A stretch of 64,000 bases of DNA, from assembly GCA_035536455.1 (NCBI GenBank), contig DATLOC010000049.1, forward strand, positions 1-64,000, given 5' to 3'. The DNA is from DASUNQ01 sp035536455 (GTDB lineage Bacteria > Acidobacteriota > Thermoanaerobaculia > Multivoradales > UBA5704). The notes under the pieces were generated by a model that saw nothing but the letters and a program-made list of their open reading frames with translations, was not told the origin of the DNA and made no database searches. The translations under genes and the position numbers were made by a program. Of the stretch, positions 8,346-16,805 are shown piece by piece (the stretch's first letter is position 1; every line of letters starts with the position of its first letter).

Positions 8346-11126
8346 ATGCACCCGTCCGGCTTGCCGCTTCGCCTGCTCGTCGCCGCCTTCGCCCTCCTGA
8401 CCCCGGCGGTGCCCGCCCTCGCGCAGCGCGAGGCCGCGGAGTCGCCGCTCATCCTCCTCGAGTCCCGGACCATCGACACGCGCCGGCCGCAGCCGGCGCA
8501 CGAGGCGGCGAGCGCGGCGGCGGTCGCGGGCGCCGAGGCCGGCGAAGCCGCTCGTGAAGCAGCCGGCGAGGTCCTGCTCCTCAAGTTCCCGCGCCCGATC
8601 GCCGGCTGGCAGGCCGAGGCCATGCGCCGGGAGGGGCTACGCGTCTACACCTATCTGCCCCACGACGCCTTCCTGGTGCGAGCCCCGGCGGGCTGGCGCG
8701 CCGACCGGGCGGGCCTGGCGCGGCTCGGCGCGAGCTGGGCGGGGGCCTACCTGCCCGACTACAAGATCTCCCGCGCCGTCGCGGCGCTGGGCGGCGAGGA
8801 CGCCGCCGCTGGCGGCGATCCGGCCATCGAAGCGGTCGCCGCGCCGGAGTACCGCATGGTCATGCTCCATCTCTTCCCCGAGGCGGACGCGCGCGGGCTG
8901 GCGCAACACCTGCGCGGGCTCGGCGTCCCCGGGGTCGTCGCCTGGCGCCAGCGCGCGAGCTTCTCGCGCCTCCGCCTGCTGCTGACGCCGGCCGAGATCG
9001 CCGCACTCCGCGACTCGCTCGCCGCCCTCGCCGAGGTCTTCTGGATCGAGCTCGAGCCGCGGCGGGCGCTGCTCAACGACACCACGGTCTGGGTGGGGCA
9101 GTCGGGTCTCGCCGGCGGGCAGACGACGCCGATCTTCAGCCAGGGGATCTTCGGCGAGGGGCAGACGATCGCCATCCTCGACACCGGCATCGACGCCGAC
9201 ATGTGCTGGTTCCGCGACCCGGCGCGGGGCCTGCCGCCGGCCAACGCCTGCAACGGCGGCACGACGATCAACGCGAGCCAGCGCAAGGTGATCGCCGTCG
9301 ATTTCCTCTGGCAGAGCGAGTGCAACGGCGGCATCTCCGCGACCGAGTGGGACACCCAGGACCACGGCAGCCACGTCGCCGGCACGGCGGCGGGAGACAA
9401 CTTCGCCAACCCGCTGCTGCACGACACCGCCGACGGCATGGCGCCGGGCGCGAAGCTGGTGATGCAGGACGCCGGCTACCTGGTCGACAACTGCGGCGAC
9501 CTGCCGGGCATCGGCTGCCCGGTCGTGGACTTGAACCCGATCTTCCAGCAGACCTATACCCAGGGCGCCCGCTTCCACTCCAACTCCTGGGGGGACAACG
9601 AGAACGCGGCGGTGCAGAACAACTACTCGAACGGCAGCCAGGACGTCGACGAGTTCATGTGGAACCACAAAGACTTCCTGGTCTTCTTCGCCGCCGGCAA
9701 CGGCGGCCCCGGGACGGGCACCGTCGGCAGCCCGTCGACCGCCAAGAGCGGCGTCTCGGTGGGCGCCACCCTGCGCGGCACCAGCGCCAACTCGATGGCT
9801 TCCTTCTCGAGCTGCGGCCCGACCGCCGACGGGCGGATCAAGCCCGACGTCACGGTGCCGGGGTCGGGGATCATCTCGGCCAACAACGACCTCAACGTCA
9901 CCACCAACAACTGCGGCACCAAGACCTCCAGCGGTACCAGCATGGCGACGCCGGGGGCGGCGGGGCTCACCGCGCTCATCCGCCAGTACTTCACCGACGG
10001 GTGGTACCCCTCGGGCACCGAGGTGCCGGTCGACGGCTTCGCGCCCTCGGCGGCGCTGATGAAGGCGGCGCTCGTCAACTCCGCCGTCAGCATGACCGGC
10101 ACGACGGCGATCCCCGCCAACTGCCAGGGCTGGGGGCGGGTGCTGCTCGAGAACGTCCTCCACTTCGCCGGCCAGCCGCGCCGCCTCTGGGTCAAGGACA
10201 ACGCCGCCGCCTTCCCGACCGGCTCGACCAACGAGGACCGCACGTACACCTTCACCGTCTCGAGCGGCGCCGAGCCGTTCAAGGTCACCGCTGCCTGGAC
10301 CGACTTCCCCTCGACGCCGGCGGCGAGCGTCAACCTGGTCCACGACCTCGACCTGATCGTCACCGGTCCGACCGGCACCGTCTGGCGCGGCAACGTCTTC
10401 TCGGGCGGGCAGTCGGCGACCGGCGGCAGCGCCGACCGCCGCAACACGCTCGAGCAGGTGCTGCTGCTGACCCCGGCGACCGGCACCTACACGGTCACCG
10501 TCCGCTCCTTCACGGTGCCGAGCGGGCCGCAGCCTTTCGCCCTGGTCGTGACCGGCGCAGCCACGGAAGGCGCCGGCAACCCGCCGGTGACCGTCTTCTT
10601 CGACGACTTCGAGACCGACAGGGGGTGGACGCGCAACCCGCTCGGCACCGACACCGCGACGACCGGCCTCTGGGAGCGGGGCGACCCGCAGGACACCAAC
10701 TCCAGCGGCCCGAAGCAGCTCGGCACGACGGTCTCGGGCGTCAACGACGTGGTGACCGGCCGGCTGGCCGGGGCCGCGGCCGGCGACCACGACATCGACG
10801 CCGGCACGACGAGCATCCAGTCGCCGGCCATCGCGCTGCCGTCGACCGGCACGCTGACCTTGAGCTTCAGCTACTACCTGGCGCACGGCACCAACGCCTC
10901 GAGCGCCGACTTCCTGCGCGTCCGGGTGGTGGGGACGACGACCTCGCTGGTCCTCGAGGAGCTGGGGGCCGCCAACGACGACGACGCGGTCTGGGCGACG
11001 CACAGCCTCAATATCAGCTCGTTCGCGGGGCAGACGGTGCGCATCCGCATCGAGGCCGCCGACGCCTCGACCGCCAGCCTGGTGGAGGCGGCCGTCGATG
11101 ACGTGCGGGTGGTGCAGCAGCCCTGA
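8346..11126 (+). CDS. Secreted subtilisin-family (S8) serine protease
   Basis: 926 residues. ATG 8346 lies after a strong GAGGAGGGG. Residues 1-26 are a signal peptide ending ALA-Q. An inhibitor/pro-region spans about 27-240. The peptidase domain has the triad D279 (AILDTGID), H340 (DHGSHVAGT) and S532 (GTSMATPG). A beta-rich domain follows (about 600-740), then a C-terminal jelly-roll of ~170 residues with a VDDVRV ending typical of MAM/carbohydrate-binding-like modules. It is an extracellular protease probably used for protein scavenging. It is transcribed away from a converging minus-strand operon at 11157. Family assignment is firm; the C-terminal module type is inferred. Confidence 0.92.
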   Translation: MHPSGLPLRLLVAAFALLTPAVPALAQREAAESPLILLESRTIDTRRPQPAHEAASAAAVAGAEAGEAAREAAGEVLLLKFPRPIAGWQAEAMRREGLRVYTYLPHDAFLVRAPAGWRADRAGLARLGASWAGAYLPDYKISRAVAALGGEDAAAGGDPAIEAVAAPEYRMVMLHLFPEADARGLAQHLRGLGVPGVVAWRQRASFSRLRLLLTPAEIAALRDSLAALAEVFWIELEPRRALLNDTTVWVGQSGLAGGQTTPIFSQGIFGEGQTIAILDTGIDADMCWFRDPARGLPPANACNGGTTINASQRKVIAVDFLWQSECNGGISATEWDTQDHGSHVAGTAAGDNFANPLLHDTADGMAPGAKLVMQDAGYLVDNCGDLPGIGCPVVDLNPIFQQTYTQGARFHSNSWGDNENAAVQNNYSNGSQDVDEFMWNHKDFLVFFAAGNGGPGTGTVGSPSTAKSGVSVGATLRGTSANSMASFSSCGPTADGRIKPDVTVPGSGIISANNDLNVTTNNCGTKTSSGTSMATPGAAGLTALIRQYFTDGWYPSGTEVPVDGFAPSAALMKAALVNSAVSMTGTTAIPANCQGWGRVLLENVLHFAGQPRRLWVKDNAAAFPTGSTNEDRTYTFTVSSGAEPFKVTAAWTDFPSTPAASVNLVHDLDLIVTGPTGTVWRGNVFSGGQSATGGSADRRNTLEQVLLLTPATGTYTVTVRSFTVPSGPQPFALVVTGAATEGAGNPPVTVFFDDFETDRGWTRNPLGTDTATTGLWERGDPQDTNSSGPKQLGTTVSGVNDVVTGRLAGAAAGDHDIDAGTTSIQSPAIALPSTGTLTLSFSYYLAHGTNASSADFLRVRVVGTTTSLVLEELGAANDDDAVWATHSLNISSFAGQTVRIRIEAADASTASLVEAAVDDVRVVQQP

Positions 11127-11151
11127 GGGCCGTTCAGCAGCCCTGAGGGCT
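11115..11151. repeat. Duplicated CAGCAGCCCTGAGGGC with hairpin between convergent genes
   Basis: The 16-nt sequence CAGCAGCCCTGAGGGC occurs at 11115-11130 (containing the subtilase stop codon) and again at 11135-11150. The second copy reads CAGCCC-TGA-GGGCTG, a small stem-loop. It sits between convergent genes and may be a bidirectional terminator made by local duplication. Confidence 0.4.
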
Positions 11152-11156
11152 GGGCC

Positions 11157-13220
11157 TCAGCCGCTCCGCCGGCGCAGGACGAGCCAGCGCTGGCCGCCGA
11201 AGTCGTCTTCGGGCCGCTCCTGCGCCGTCAGGCCGCGCTCGTCGCACTCCGCCTGGATCCAGGCGAGGCTGTGCCGCACGACGCCGGGGACGTCGCATTC
11301 ATGGCTCGTCCCGACCCAGCTCGCCCCCTGGTAGTCGGGCCCCTCGGACCCGGCCGGCAGGTAGGAGGTCAGGAAGACGGCGGCCGGCGCCACGTCGCGA
11401 AGGAAGGCGTCGAGCATGCGCCGGATCTGGGGCTTCGAGGCGTGGGTCCAGATCGAGCGCGCGAGGTAGAAGTCGAACCGCTCGGCGAAGACCGAAGAGT
11501 CGAAGTCGGGGTTGAAGTCGAAACGCGGCCGCTTGCACGCGGCGAGGCCCGGCTCCAGCAGCTGCGCGAGACCCGCCTCGACGCGATCGCGGCGCGGCTC
11601 GATGCCGCAGTAGCTGCCGGGCTCGAGGAAGTGGATCAGCCAGTAGCCGGCGCGCAAACAACCGCAGCCGAGGTCGAGGACCTTCGACGTCGGGCTCAGG
11701 CCGAGGCGCAGGAGGGTCGCGAGCTGCAAGCGGCCCTCCCGCCCGAAGTCCTCGACTGGGACGCCCAGGAAACCCGCCGCGGCCGCCATGCGCTCGGCGC
11801 GCTCGTCGAGGCTCGCGCCAGCCGCGAGCGGGTCGAGCACCGCGGCGGGAGCCGGCGGCGCCGTTGCGCCGGGGTCCGCCGCGTCGTCCGCCGGCAGGCC
11901 GCGCAAGCGGCGGTACACGCGAGTGAGCGCGGGCGATCCAACGAGCCGTTGGCGCAAGCGCCAGCCGGCGGTCCCCGTGATCCAGGCAAGCTCCGCCTCG
12001 AGGTGCGCGATCGTGGCCTGCAACCTCGCGATCTCTTGCCGCTGGGCGGCCAGCGTCTGGTCGACCGCCCGCCGCTCCGCGGCCTCGCGTGCCGCCGCGT
12101 CCTCTAGCCGCGCGCACGTGGTCTCGAGGTGCGCGCGTGCGGTCTCGAGCTGCGCTCGCTCGCCCGCCAGCCGCTCGCGCTCGGCTTGGAGGAGGTCGCC
12201 GCCGCGCAGCGGCCCGTGGCGCAGGTAGGCGGCGGCCGCCTGCGCCTGGGCCTCGGGGTCCGGCGGGCCCGCGGCGCGGTGCTCCGCGATCACCTCCGCG
12301 TAGAGAGCGAGCAGCCGGTCGACGGCCGGCGCGAGGCCGGCCTCAGCGCGCAGCAGCTCCGTCACCGCCGCGGCGTCTTCGGGGTCGTAGCGCGCCAGCT
12401 CGCGCGCCGCCAGCTCCGGGGTGACCGGCTCACGCAGCAGGCGCACACCGAAGTTCAAGGCCCGCAGGCGCTCCAGGTCGCGCGCCGTGACCATCGGCCC
12501 CAGGCCGCTCCGGTCGCAGAGCACGACGGCGGCGCCGACCGCGCCGGCCTCGAGCGCGGCTCTCCCCTTGGCGAAGACCACGTCGTACTCCCCGAGGGCT
12601 TCTTCCGGCCGCGCGCAAGCGGTCCCGGCGGCGAGCCCGAGCACGTCGAGGCTGATGCCGGCGGCCGAGCAGGCGGTGCGCAGCGCCGCCACGTAGCCCT
12701 CTTCGGTCGCCAGGTTGCTGAAGACCAGCGCCCGCCGAGGCCGCGCCGGGAGCGGCGGCCGCCGCCGGAAGCGGTCGAGGTCGACGAAGCTGGGGTGCAG
12801 CCGCACGCGTTCCGGCGGGATGCCGCATTCGAGCACCAGCCGGTCGCGCGTCGGCTCGTCGACCGCCACGTAGCGCCGGATCGTCGGGAAGCGCGGCGGC
12901 GCCTCCTCGGCCGGCAGCCAGCCGTGGCAGAGGGCGATCGCCGGCACGCCGGGGAAGCGCAGAGCGGCGGTCATCGTCTCCAGGTGGTGTTGACCGTGGA
13001 TGACGTGCGGCGCTGCGGCGAGGTGGTCGAGATCGTCGATCACCGGCACCGTGGCCCCGCGCAGCTCCTCCGCGACCTCGCCCAGGCTGCGGCTGTAGGC
13101 GATCGGCGTGTGGCCGCGCGCCAGCAGCTCCAGCGCGATGTCGCGCACGTAGAGCTCGCTCCCGGCGCGATTTGCCAGGGCGTTGTTGGTGATCAGGACC
13201 CGCAGGCCCGCGCGGTCCAT
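11157..13220 (-). CDS. Glycosyltransferase / coiled-coil / SAM methyltransferase fusion
   Basis: 687 residues. Start ATG 13220 overlaps the PIG-L-like gene by 28 nt. Residues 1 to ~330 resemble a GT-B glycosyltransferase (LITNNALANRAGSELYVRD, LVFSNLATEEGY). Residues ~343-410 form a charged coiled coil (repeated E-R-L, Q-L-E, A-H-L-E). A WRLRQRL-type linker follows, then a class I methyltransferase with VLDLGCGCLRAGYW (D516). Such modular fusions build or decorate surface polysaccharides. With the upstream PIG-L-like gene it forms a glycan-modification pair. The order of domains is seen; acceptor and methyl target are unknown. Confidence 0.8.
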   Translation of the reverse strand: MDRAGLRVLITNNALANRAGSELYVRDIALELLARGHTPIAYSRSLGEVAEELRGATVPVIDDLDHLAAAPHVIHGQHHLETMTAALRFPGVPAIALCHGWLPAEEAPPRFPTIRRYVAVDEPTRDRLVLECGIPPERVRLHPSFVDLDRFRRRPPLPARPRRALVFSNLATEEGYVAALRTACSAAGISLDVLGLAAGTACARPEEALGEYDVVFAKGRAALEAGAVGAAVVLCDRSGLGPMVTARDLERLRALNFGVRLLREPVTPELAARELARYDPEDAAAVTELLRAEAGLAPAVDRLLALYAEVIAEHRAAGPPDPEAQAQAAAAYLRHGPLRGGDLLQAERERLAGERAQLETARAHLETTCARLEDAAAREAAERRAVDQTLAAQRQEIARLQATIAHLEAELAWITGTAGWRLRQRLVGSPALTRVYRRLRGLPADDAADPGATAPPAPAAVLDPLAAGASLDERAERMAAAAGFLGVPVEDFGREGRLQLATLLRLGLSPTSKVLDLGCGCLRAGYWLIHFLEPGSYCGIEPRRDRVEAGLAQLLEPGLAACKRPRFDFNPDFDSSVFAERFDFYLARSIWTHASKPQIRRMLDAFLRDVAPAAVFLTSYLPAGSEGPDYQGASWVGTSHECDVPGVVRHSLAWIQAECDERGLTAQERPEDDFGGQRWLVLRRRSG

Positions 13221-14011
13221 GCGGCGATCTCCTCGGCAAGCGGCAGGAAGTGCTCGCGAAAGCGCAGCACCGTCCGGTAGTGGCCGGCGGCCACTTGGCG
13301 CTCGCCGTGCGTCTCGTAGAACGGTTTCTCCTTCACCTGTTCGGCCAGCGGCCCTTCTCTCGGGACTGGCCGCAGGCGCTCGCGGCGGAAGGCCTGCGGG
13401 CCATGCCGGGCGAGGGTGGCCTCGACCTCGGCGGCGAGCTCCGGGTAGGCGCGCGCCGCCGCCAGCTTGCGGGCCAGCGCGGCGACGTCCAGCTCGAGCA
13501 GGACGCCGTCGCCGGTCCGCCCGGGCGGCCGCTCGTCGGGCGGCGCCTCGAGCGGGAAGTCGAAGCTCAGCGGATGGCCAAGCCGGCCGTGGCCGCGAGA
13601 GCGGGCGATCGCGACCGCGGCGTCGATCAGTACCCGGCAGAGGTCGTGCACCGGATTGAACCCTTCGAGGGCGTCCCCGGCCACGTAGTCCACGTCCTCC
13701 TCGACGAGCGCCGCGGCCAGCTCCGCGGCCAGCTCCACGACCGCTCGGGTGTCGCGGCCGAAAATGAGGTCGTAGGCCGCGCGGTCGGTCAGCCGCCCGA
13801 AGATGGCGCCGGGTGCCGCGCCCGCCCGCGCGAGCAGCGCCTCGGTGGAGCCGAGGCGCCCCAGCTCGCCGTGCCCGGAGCCGTCGGTCAGGACCCAGAC
13901 GCTGGGACGCGCCAGCTCGAGCCAGCCGTGCACGCGCAGCTCGTGTCCGGGGTGGGCGACGACCAGCGCGGCGCGGCGCCCGTCCAGCTCGCGCGGCAGG
14001 CGCTGCGACAC
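13193..14011 (-). CDS. PIG-L/LmbE-like protein with altered AHPDDE motif
   Basis: 272 residues. The first strand is VVAHPGHELRVHGWLE, in the place where LmbE/PIG-L N-acetylglucosaminyl deacetylases have AHPDDE. In that family the first Asp is the general base and the second binds zinc; here they are Gly and His. Other family-like segments are LTDGSGHGE and DYVAGDALEGFNPVHDLC. The protein may therefore bind a different metal or work differently. It lies 2 nt after the DHH gene and overlaps the glycosyltransferase fusion, so it probably acts on a glycan or a sugar-linked intermediate. Confidence 0.6.
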   Translation of the reverse strand: MSQRLPRELDGRRAALVVAHPGHELRVHGWLELARPSVWVLTDGSGHGELGRLGSTEALLARAGAAPGAIFGRLTDRAAYDLIFGRDTRAVVELAAELAAALVEEDVDYVAGDALEGFNPVHDLCRVLIDAAVAIARSRGHGRLGHPLSFDFPLEAPPDERPPGRTGDGVLLELDVAALARKLAAARAYPELAAEVEATLARHGPQAFRRERLRPVPREGPLAEQVKEKPFYETHGERQVAAGHYRTVLRFREHFLPLAEEIAAWTARACGS

Positions 14012-14013
14012 GG

Positions 14014-15087
14014 TCAGCCCGTCTCACCCGGCGCGGCGCCGCCGCCGTCTTGCTTGAGCTCGATGCGGGCCAGCTTCTCGGGGCTCTTGCGCAGCAGCGC
14101 CGCGAGCCGCTGACCGAGCTGCCGCTGGAGCTGCCTGACGTCGCCGTTCGGGGCCTTCGCCGTCTCGACCCAGCCCCCCGCCATCATGCCGTGGCCGCCG
14201 CCTTTGCCGCGCCGGCCGACCAGCGCGCGCATCACGCGGCCGGCGTCGGCGCGGCCATTGGTGGTGCGGAGCGAGAGGTAAATGCGGTCGCCATAGAGGC
14301 CGGTGGCGAGCGACCAGGTCATCCCTTCGAGGCGGAGGAGGAGGTCGGCCACCTCGGGGACGATGTCCGGGTGGTCCACCGGTCCGAGGTGACTGACGAT
14401 CAGGTTCGAGACGGTCTCCAGGTTCTCCAGGGCGTCGTGGAGATTGCGCAGGTAGCCGAGCGGCAGCCGCGCGTTCTGGATGCGCCCGAGCGCCCGCTGG
14501 TTGATCTCGGGGAGGAAAGCGTCGTACGTCGCCTTGTCCGGGGGGGCGAACTCGCGGCTGAAGTCCTGGGTCTCGGAGCGGATGGCGTAGACCAGGGCGG
14601 TGGCGAGGGCGCGGCCGGGGCGGACGCCGGCGGCCAGCAGGTGCTCGGTGAGGATGGTGGCGGTGGCTCCGTACTTCGGGCGCACGTCGGCGAAGCGCGC
14701 GGCGAGGGTCGCCTTGCGCAGCGGGTGGTGGTCGAAGACGAGGTCGGGGACGATGCGGGCGGGGAGCTGGTTGTTGCCGGTGTGCGGCTGGCTGTCGACC
14801 AGGGCGAAGCGGCGGAAGCGGCCGAAGTCGAGGCCGCGCACGTGGGCGAGCTCGAGCCCCAGCGCCTTGACCATCTCGCGGTTCTCGGCGCGGCCGATGA
14901 TGCCGCCGTAGGCGACGGTGACGCGGCGCTTCCAGCCCTCGGCGAGGAGGTGCTCGAGCAGCGCCGCCGAGGCCAGCGCGTCGGGGTCCGGGTTGTCGTG
15001 GGTGAGGACGAGCCAGGGCCCCGCCGGCGGCGCCTCGACGACCCCCCGCAGCTCCACGGCGCGCTCGCGCGTGGCGTCGGTGATCAT
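14014..15087 (-). CDS. DHH/DHHA1 phosphoesterase, NrnA-like oligoribonuclease/pAp phosphatase family
   Basis: 357 residues. DHH-domain metal ligands are visible: THDNPDPDALAS (motif I), LVDSQPHTGN (motif II) and DHHPL (motif III). The C-terminal DHHA1 domain has GRRGKGGGHGMMAGG. The family degrades nanoRNA, linear di-nucleotides or pAp in the cytoplasm with Mn2+. Start ATG 15087 is divergent from lgt with only a 41-nt gap, so both promoters overlap. It heads the minus-strand three-gene operon down to 11157. Exact substrate (pAp, nanoRNA or pApA) cannot be told from sequence. Confidence 0.8.
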   Translation of the reverse strand: MITDATRERAVELRGVVEAPPAGPWLVLTHDNPDPDALASAALLEHLLAEGWKRRVTVAYGGIIGRAENREMVKALGLELAHVRGLDFGRFRRFALVDSQPHTGNNQLPARIVPDLVFDHHPLRKATLAARFADVRPKYGATATILTEHLLAAGVRPGRALATALVYAIRSETQDFSREFAPPDKATYDAFLPEINQRALGRIQNARLPLGYLRNLHDALENLETVSNLIVSHLGPVDHPDIVPEVADLLLRLEGMTWSLATGLYGDRIYLSLRTTNGRADAGRVMRALVGRRGKGGGHGMMAGGWVETAKAPNGDVRQLQRQLGQRLAALLRKSPEKLARIELKQDGGGAAPGETG

Positions 15088-15108
15088 GGAGGCCGGATTG
15101 TAGCCTTC

Positions 15109-15117
15109 TGCTACGAT
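15109..15117 (+). promoter_or_regulatory. Extended -10 element before lgt
   Basis: TG-C-TACGAT ends 11 nt before the lgt ATG (15129). No Shine-Dalgarno lies between them, so the transcript leader would be about 5 nt. This is the same TGCTAnnnT form as before asnS and phoH. Confidence 0.5.
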
Positions 15118-15128
15118 TCCGCCCCCTC

Positions 15129-15977
15129 ATGATCCAGGAGCTCTTCCGCATCGGCTCGTTCTCGATCAGCCCCTTCGGGGTGATGCTGGTGCTGGCCTTT
15201 CTGGCCGGCTATTTCCAGCTCCGCTGGGGCCTCGTGCGGCTGGGGGTGGGGGACGACGACGACGCCAGCGCGCTCCTGCTGGCCGCCGGCCTCGGCGGGA
15301 TCGTCGGCGCCAAGGTCTACTACGCGATCCTCTACGACGACTGGCGCCTCCTCTTCGACCGCTCCGGCCTGGTCTGGTACGGCGGCTTCGTCCTCGCCGT
15401 GGTCGCTCTCCTCCTGGTCATGCGGCTGCGGCGGCTGCCGCCCTGGCCGACCTCCGACGCCCTCGCCCCGGCGCTCGCCCTGGGCTACGCCGTCGGGCGC
15501 CTCGGCTGCTTCCTGGTCGGCGACGACTACGGCCGTCCGACCGATCTGCCGGTCGGCGTCGTCTTCCCCGAAGGGGTGCCGCTCCCCACCGCCGCCAACC
15601 TGCGGGCGATGGGGGCCGAGGTGCCGTCCGGCGTGGCGCCCGACGCTCTCCTGCCCGTCCATCCGACGCAGCTCTACGAGACCGCGCTGGCGCTGCTCAT
15701 CTGGGGCATCGGCGTCTGGCTGCTCCGCCGCCGCGTGGCCCCGGGCACGACGGTGCTGGCGGTCCTCGCTCTCCTGGCGATCGAGCGCTTCGGCATCGAG
15801 TTCCTGCGCGCCAAGGACGATCGCTTCTTCGGCGAGTTCACGCTGGCGCAGGTGATCAGCGTCGCGGTACTGCTCGCCGTCGGCGTCCTCGCCTGGCGGC
15901 GGCGCGGCGCGGTCCGCGCGGCGGCCGCGACCGCGCGCCCCGCCCCGGCCTCGCCGCGCGCCTCGACGTCGCGCTGA
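15129..15977 (+). CDS. lgt: Prolipoprotein diacylglyceryl transferase
   Basis: 282 residues with about seven membrane segments. It moves diacylglycerol from phosphatidylglycerol to the lipobox Cys of prolipoproteins on the outer face of the inner membrane. The signature is present: LVWYGGFV, then GRLGCFLVGDDYGRPTDLP and HPTQLYE. Relative to the usual GRxGNFxNxExxGR block, the Asn is Cys and the Glu is Asp; the essential Arg is kept. The C-terminal 30 residues are an Ala/Arg/Pro tail. ATG 15129 has no Shine-Dalgarno and sits 11 nt after a -10. thiD follows 3 nt downstream. Two probable lipoprotein substrates occur in the window (34955 and 49785). Confidence 0.9.
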   Translation: MIQELFRIGSFSISPFGVMLVLAFLAGYFQLRWGLVRLGVGDDDDASALLLAAGLGGIVGAKVYYAILYDDWRLLFDRSGLVWYGGFVLAVVALLLVMRLRRLPPWPTSDALAPALALGYAVGRLGCFLVGDDYGRPTDLPVGVVFPEGVPLPTAANLRAMGAEVPSGVAPDALLPVHPTQLYETALALLIWGIGVWLLRRRVAPGTTVLAVLALLAIERFGIEFLRAKDDRFFGEFTLAQVISVAVLLAVGVLAWRRRGAVRAAAATARPAPASPRASTSR

Positions 15978-15980
15978 GCC

Positions 15981-16805
15981 GTGCGCCGCACCCCGCCTCG
16001 GCTCCTCACCATCGCCGGTTCGGACTCGGGAGGGGGGGCCGGCATCCAGGCCGACTTGAAGACCTTCGCCGCTCACGGCGCCTACGGCATGAGCGCGGTG
16101 ACCGCGCTGACCGCCCAGAACACGCGCGGCGTGCGGGCCGTCTACTCGGCGCCGCCCGACTTCGTGGCGGCGCAGATCGACGCCGTCTTCGAGGACCTCG
16201 GGGTGGACGCGGTGAAGATCGGCATGCTGGCCGACGCGGCGATCGTCCGCGCCGTGGCGGCGCGGCTGCGCGCCTGGCTCGGCCCCGGGCGGCGCCCGCG
16301 GCCGCCGGTGGTGCTCGACCCGGTCATGGTGGCGAAGAGCGGCGACCCGCTGCTCGCCGACGACGCCGTGGCGGCGATCGTCGAGGAGCTGCTGCCGCTC
16401 GCCACGCTGGTGACGCCCAACCTGCCGGAGCTGGAGCGGCTGGCGGGGAGACAGGTGGGGGAGGAGGAGGCGGAGCGGCTGGCGGCGGCGCGGGAGCTGG
16501 CGGCGGGCGGGCCTGCCGTGTTGGCGAAGGGAGGGCACGTGGCAGGTGACGAGGTCGTGGACCTGCTCGTGGACGGCGTCGAGGTCCACCGCTTCGCCCA
16601 CCCGCGGATTGCTACCACGTCCGATCACGGCACGGGCTGCACGCTCTCCTCCGCCATCGCCGCCCGCCTCGGCGCCGGCGAGCCGCTGGCGGAGGCGGTG
16701 CGCGGGGGGATCGAGTATCTGCAGGGCGCGCTACGCGCCGCCTATCCGCTGGGCGGCGGGCGGGGGCCGGTGGACCATCTTTGGCAAGGCCATGTCTACG
16801 ACTGA
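15981..16805 (+). CDS. thiD: Hydroxymethylpyrimidine/phosphomethylpyrimidine kinase
   Basis: 274 residues, ribokinase-like fold, thiamine biosynthesis: phosphorylates HMP and HMP-P with ATP. Motifs: TIAGSDSGGGAGIQADLKTF at the N-terminus, VKIGMLAD, VLDPVMVAKSGDPLL, and the anion-hole/catalytic DHGTGCTLSSAIAA near residue 215. The start is GTG 15981, 3 nt after lgt, so it is coupled to it. The stop overlaps the next gene by 14 nt. No TPP riboswitch is visible upstream, as expected for an internal operon gene. Confidence 0.93.
   Translation: MRRTPPRLLTIAGSDSGGGAGIQADLKTFAAHGAYGMSAVTALTAQNTRGVRAVYSAPPDFVAAQIDAVFEDLGVDAVKIGMLADAAIVRAVAARLRAWLGPGRRPRPPVVLDPVMVAKSGDPLLADDAVAAIVEELLPLATLVTPNLPELERLAGRQVGEEEAERLAAARELAAGGPAVLAKGGHVAGDEVVDLLVDGVEVHRFAHPRIATTSDHGTGCTLSSAIAARLGAGEPLAEAVRGGIEYLQGALRAAYPLGGGRGPVDHLWQGHVYD

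Noticed and set aside
8637..11003. Long minus-strand frame opposite the subtilase
   Set aside because: Shadow of the subtilase gene; no recognisable motif and no ribosome site.
15088..15128. TPP riboswitch or other metabolite switch for the lgt-thiD operon
   Set aside because: The gap is only 41 nt and contains just the divergent promoters.
16546..16791. N-terminal extension of the YpdA-like gene
   Set aside because: It lies inside thiD in another frame; the conserved Rossmann start begins at 16792.
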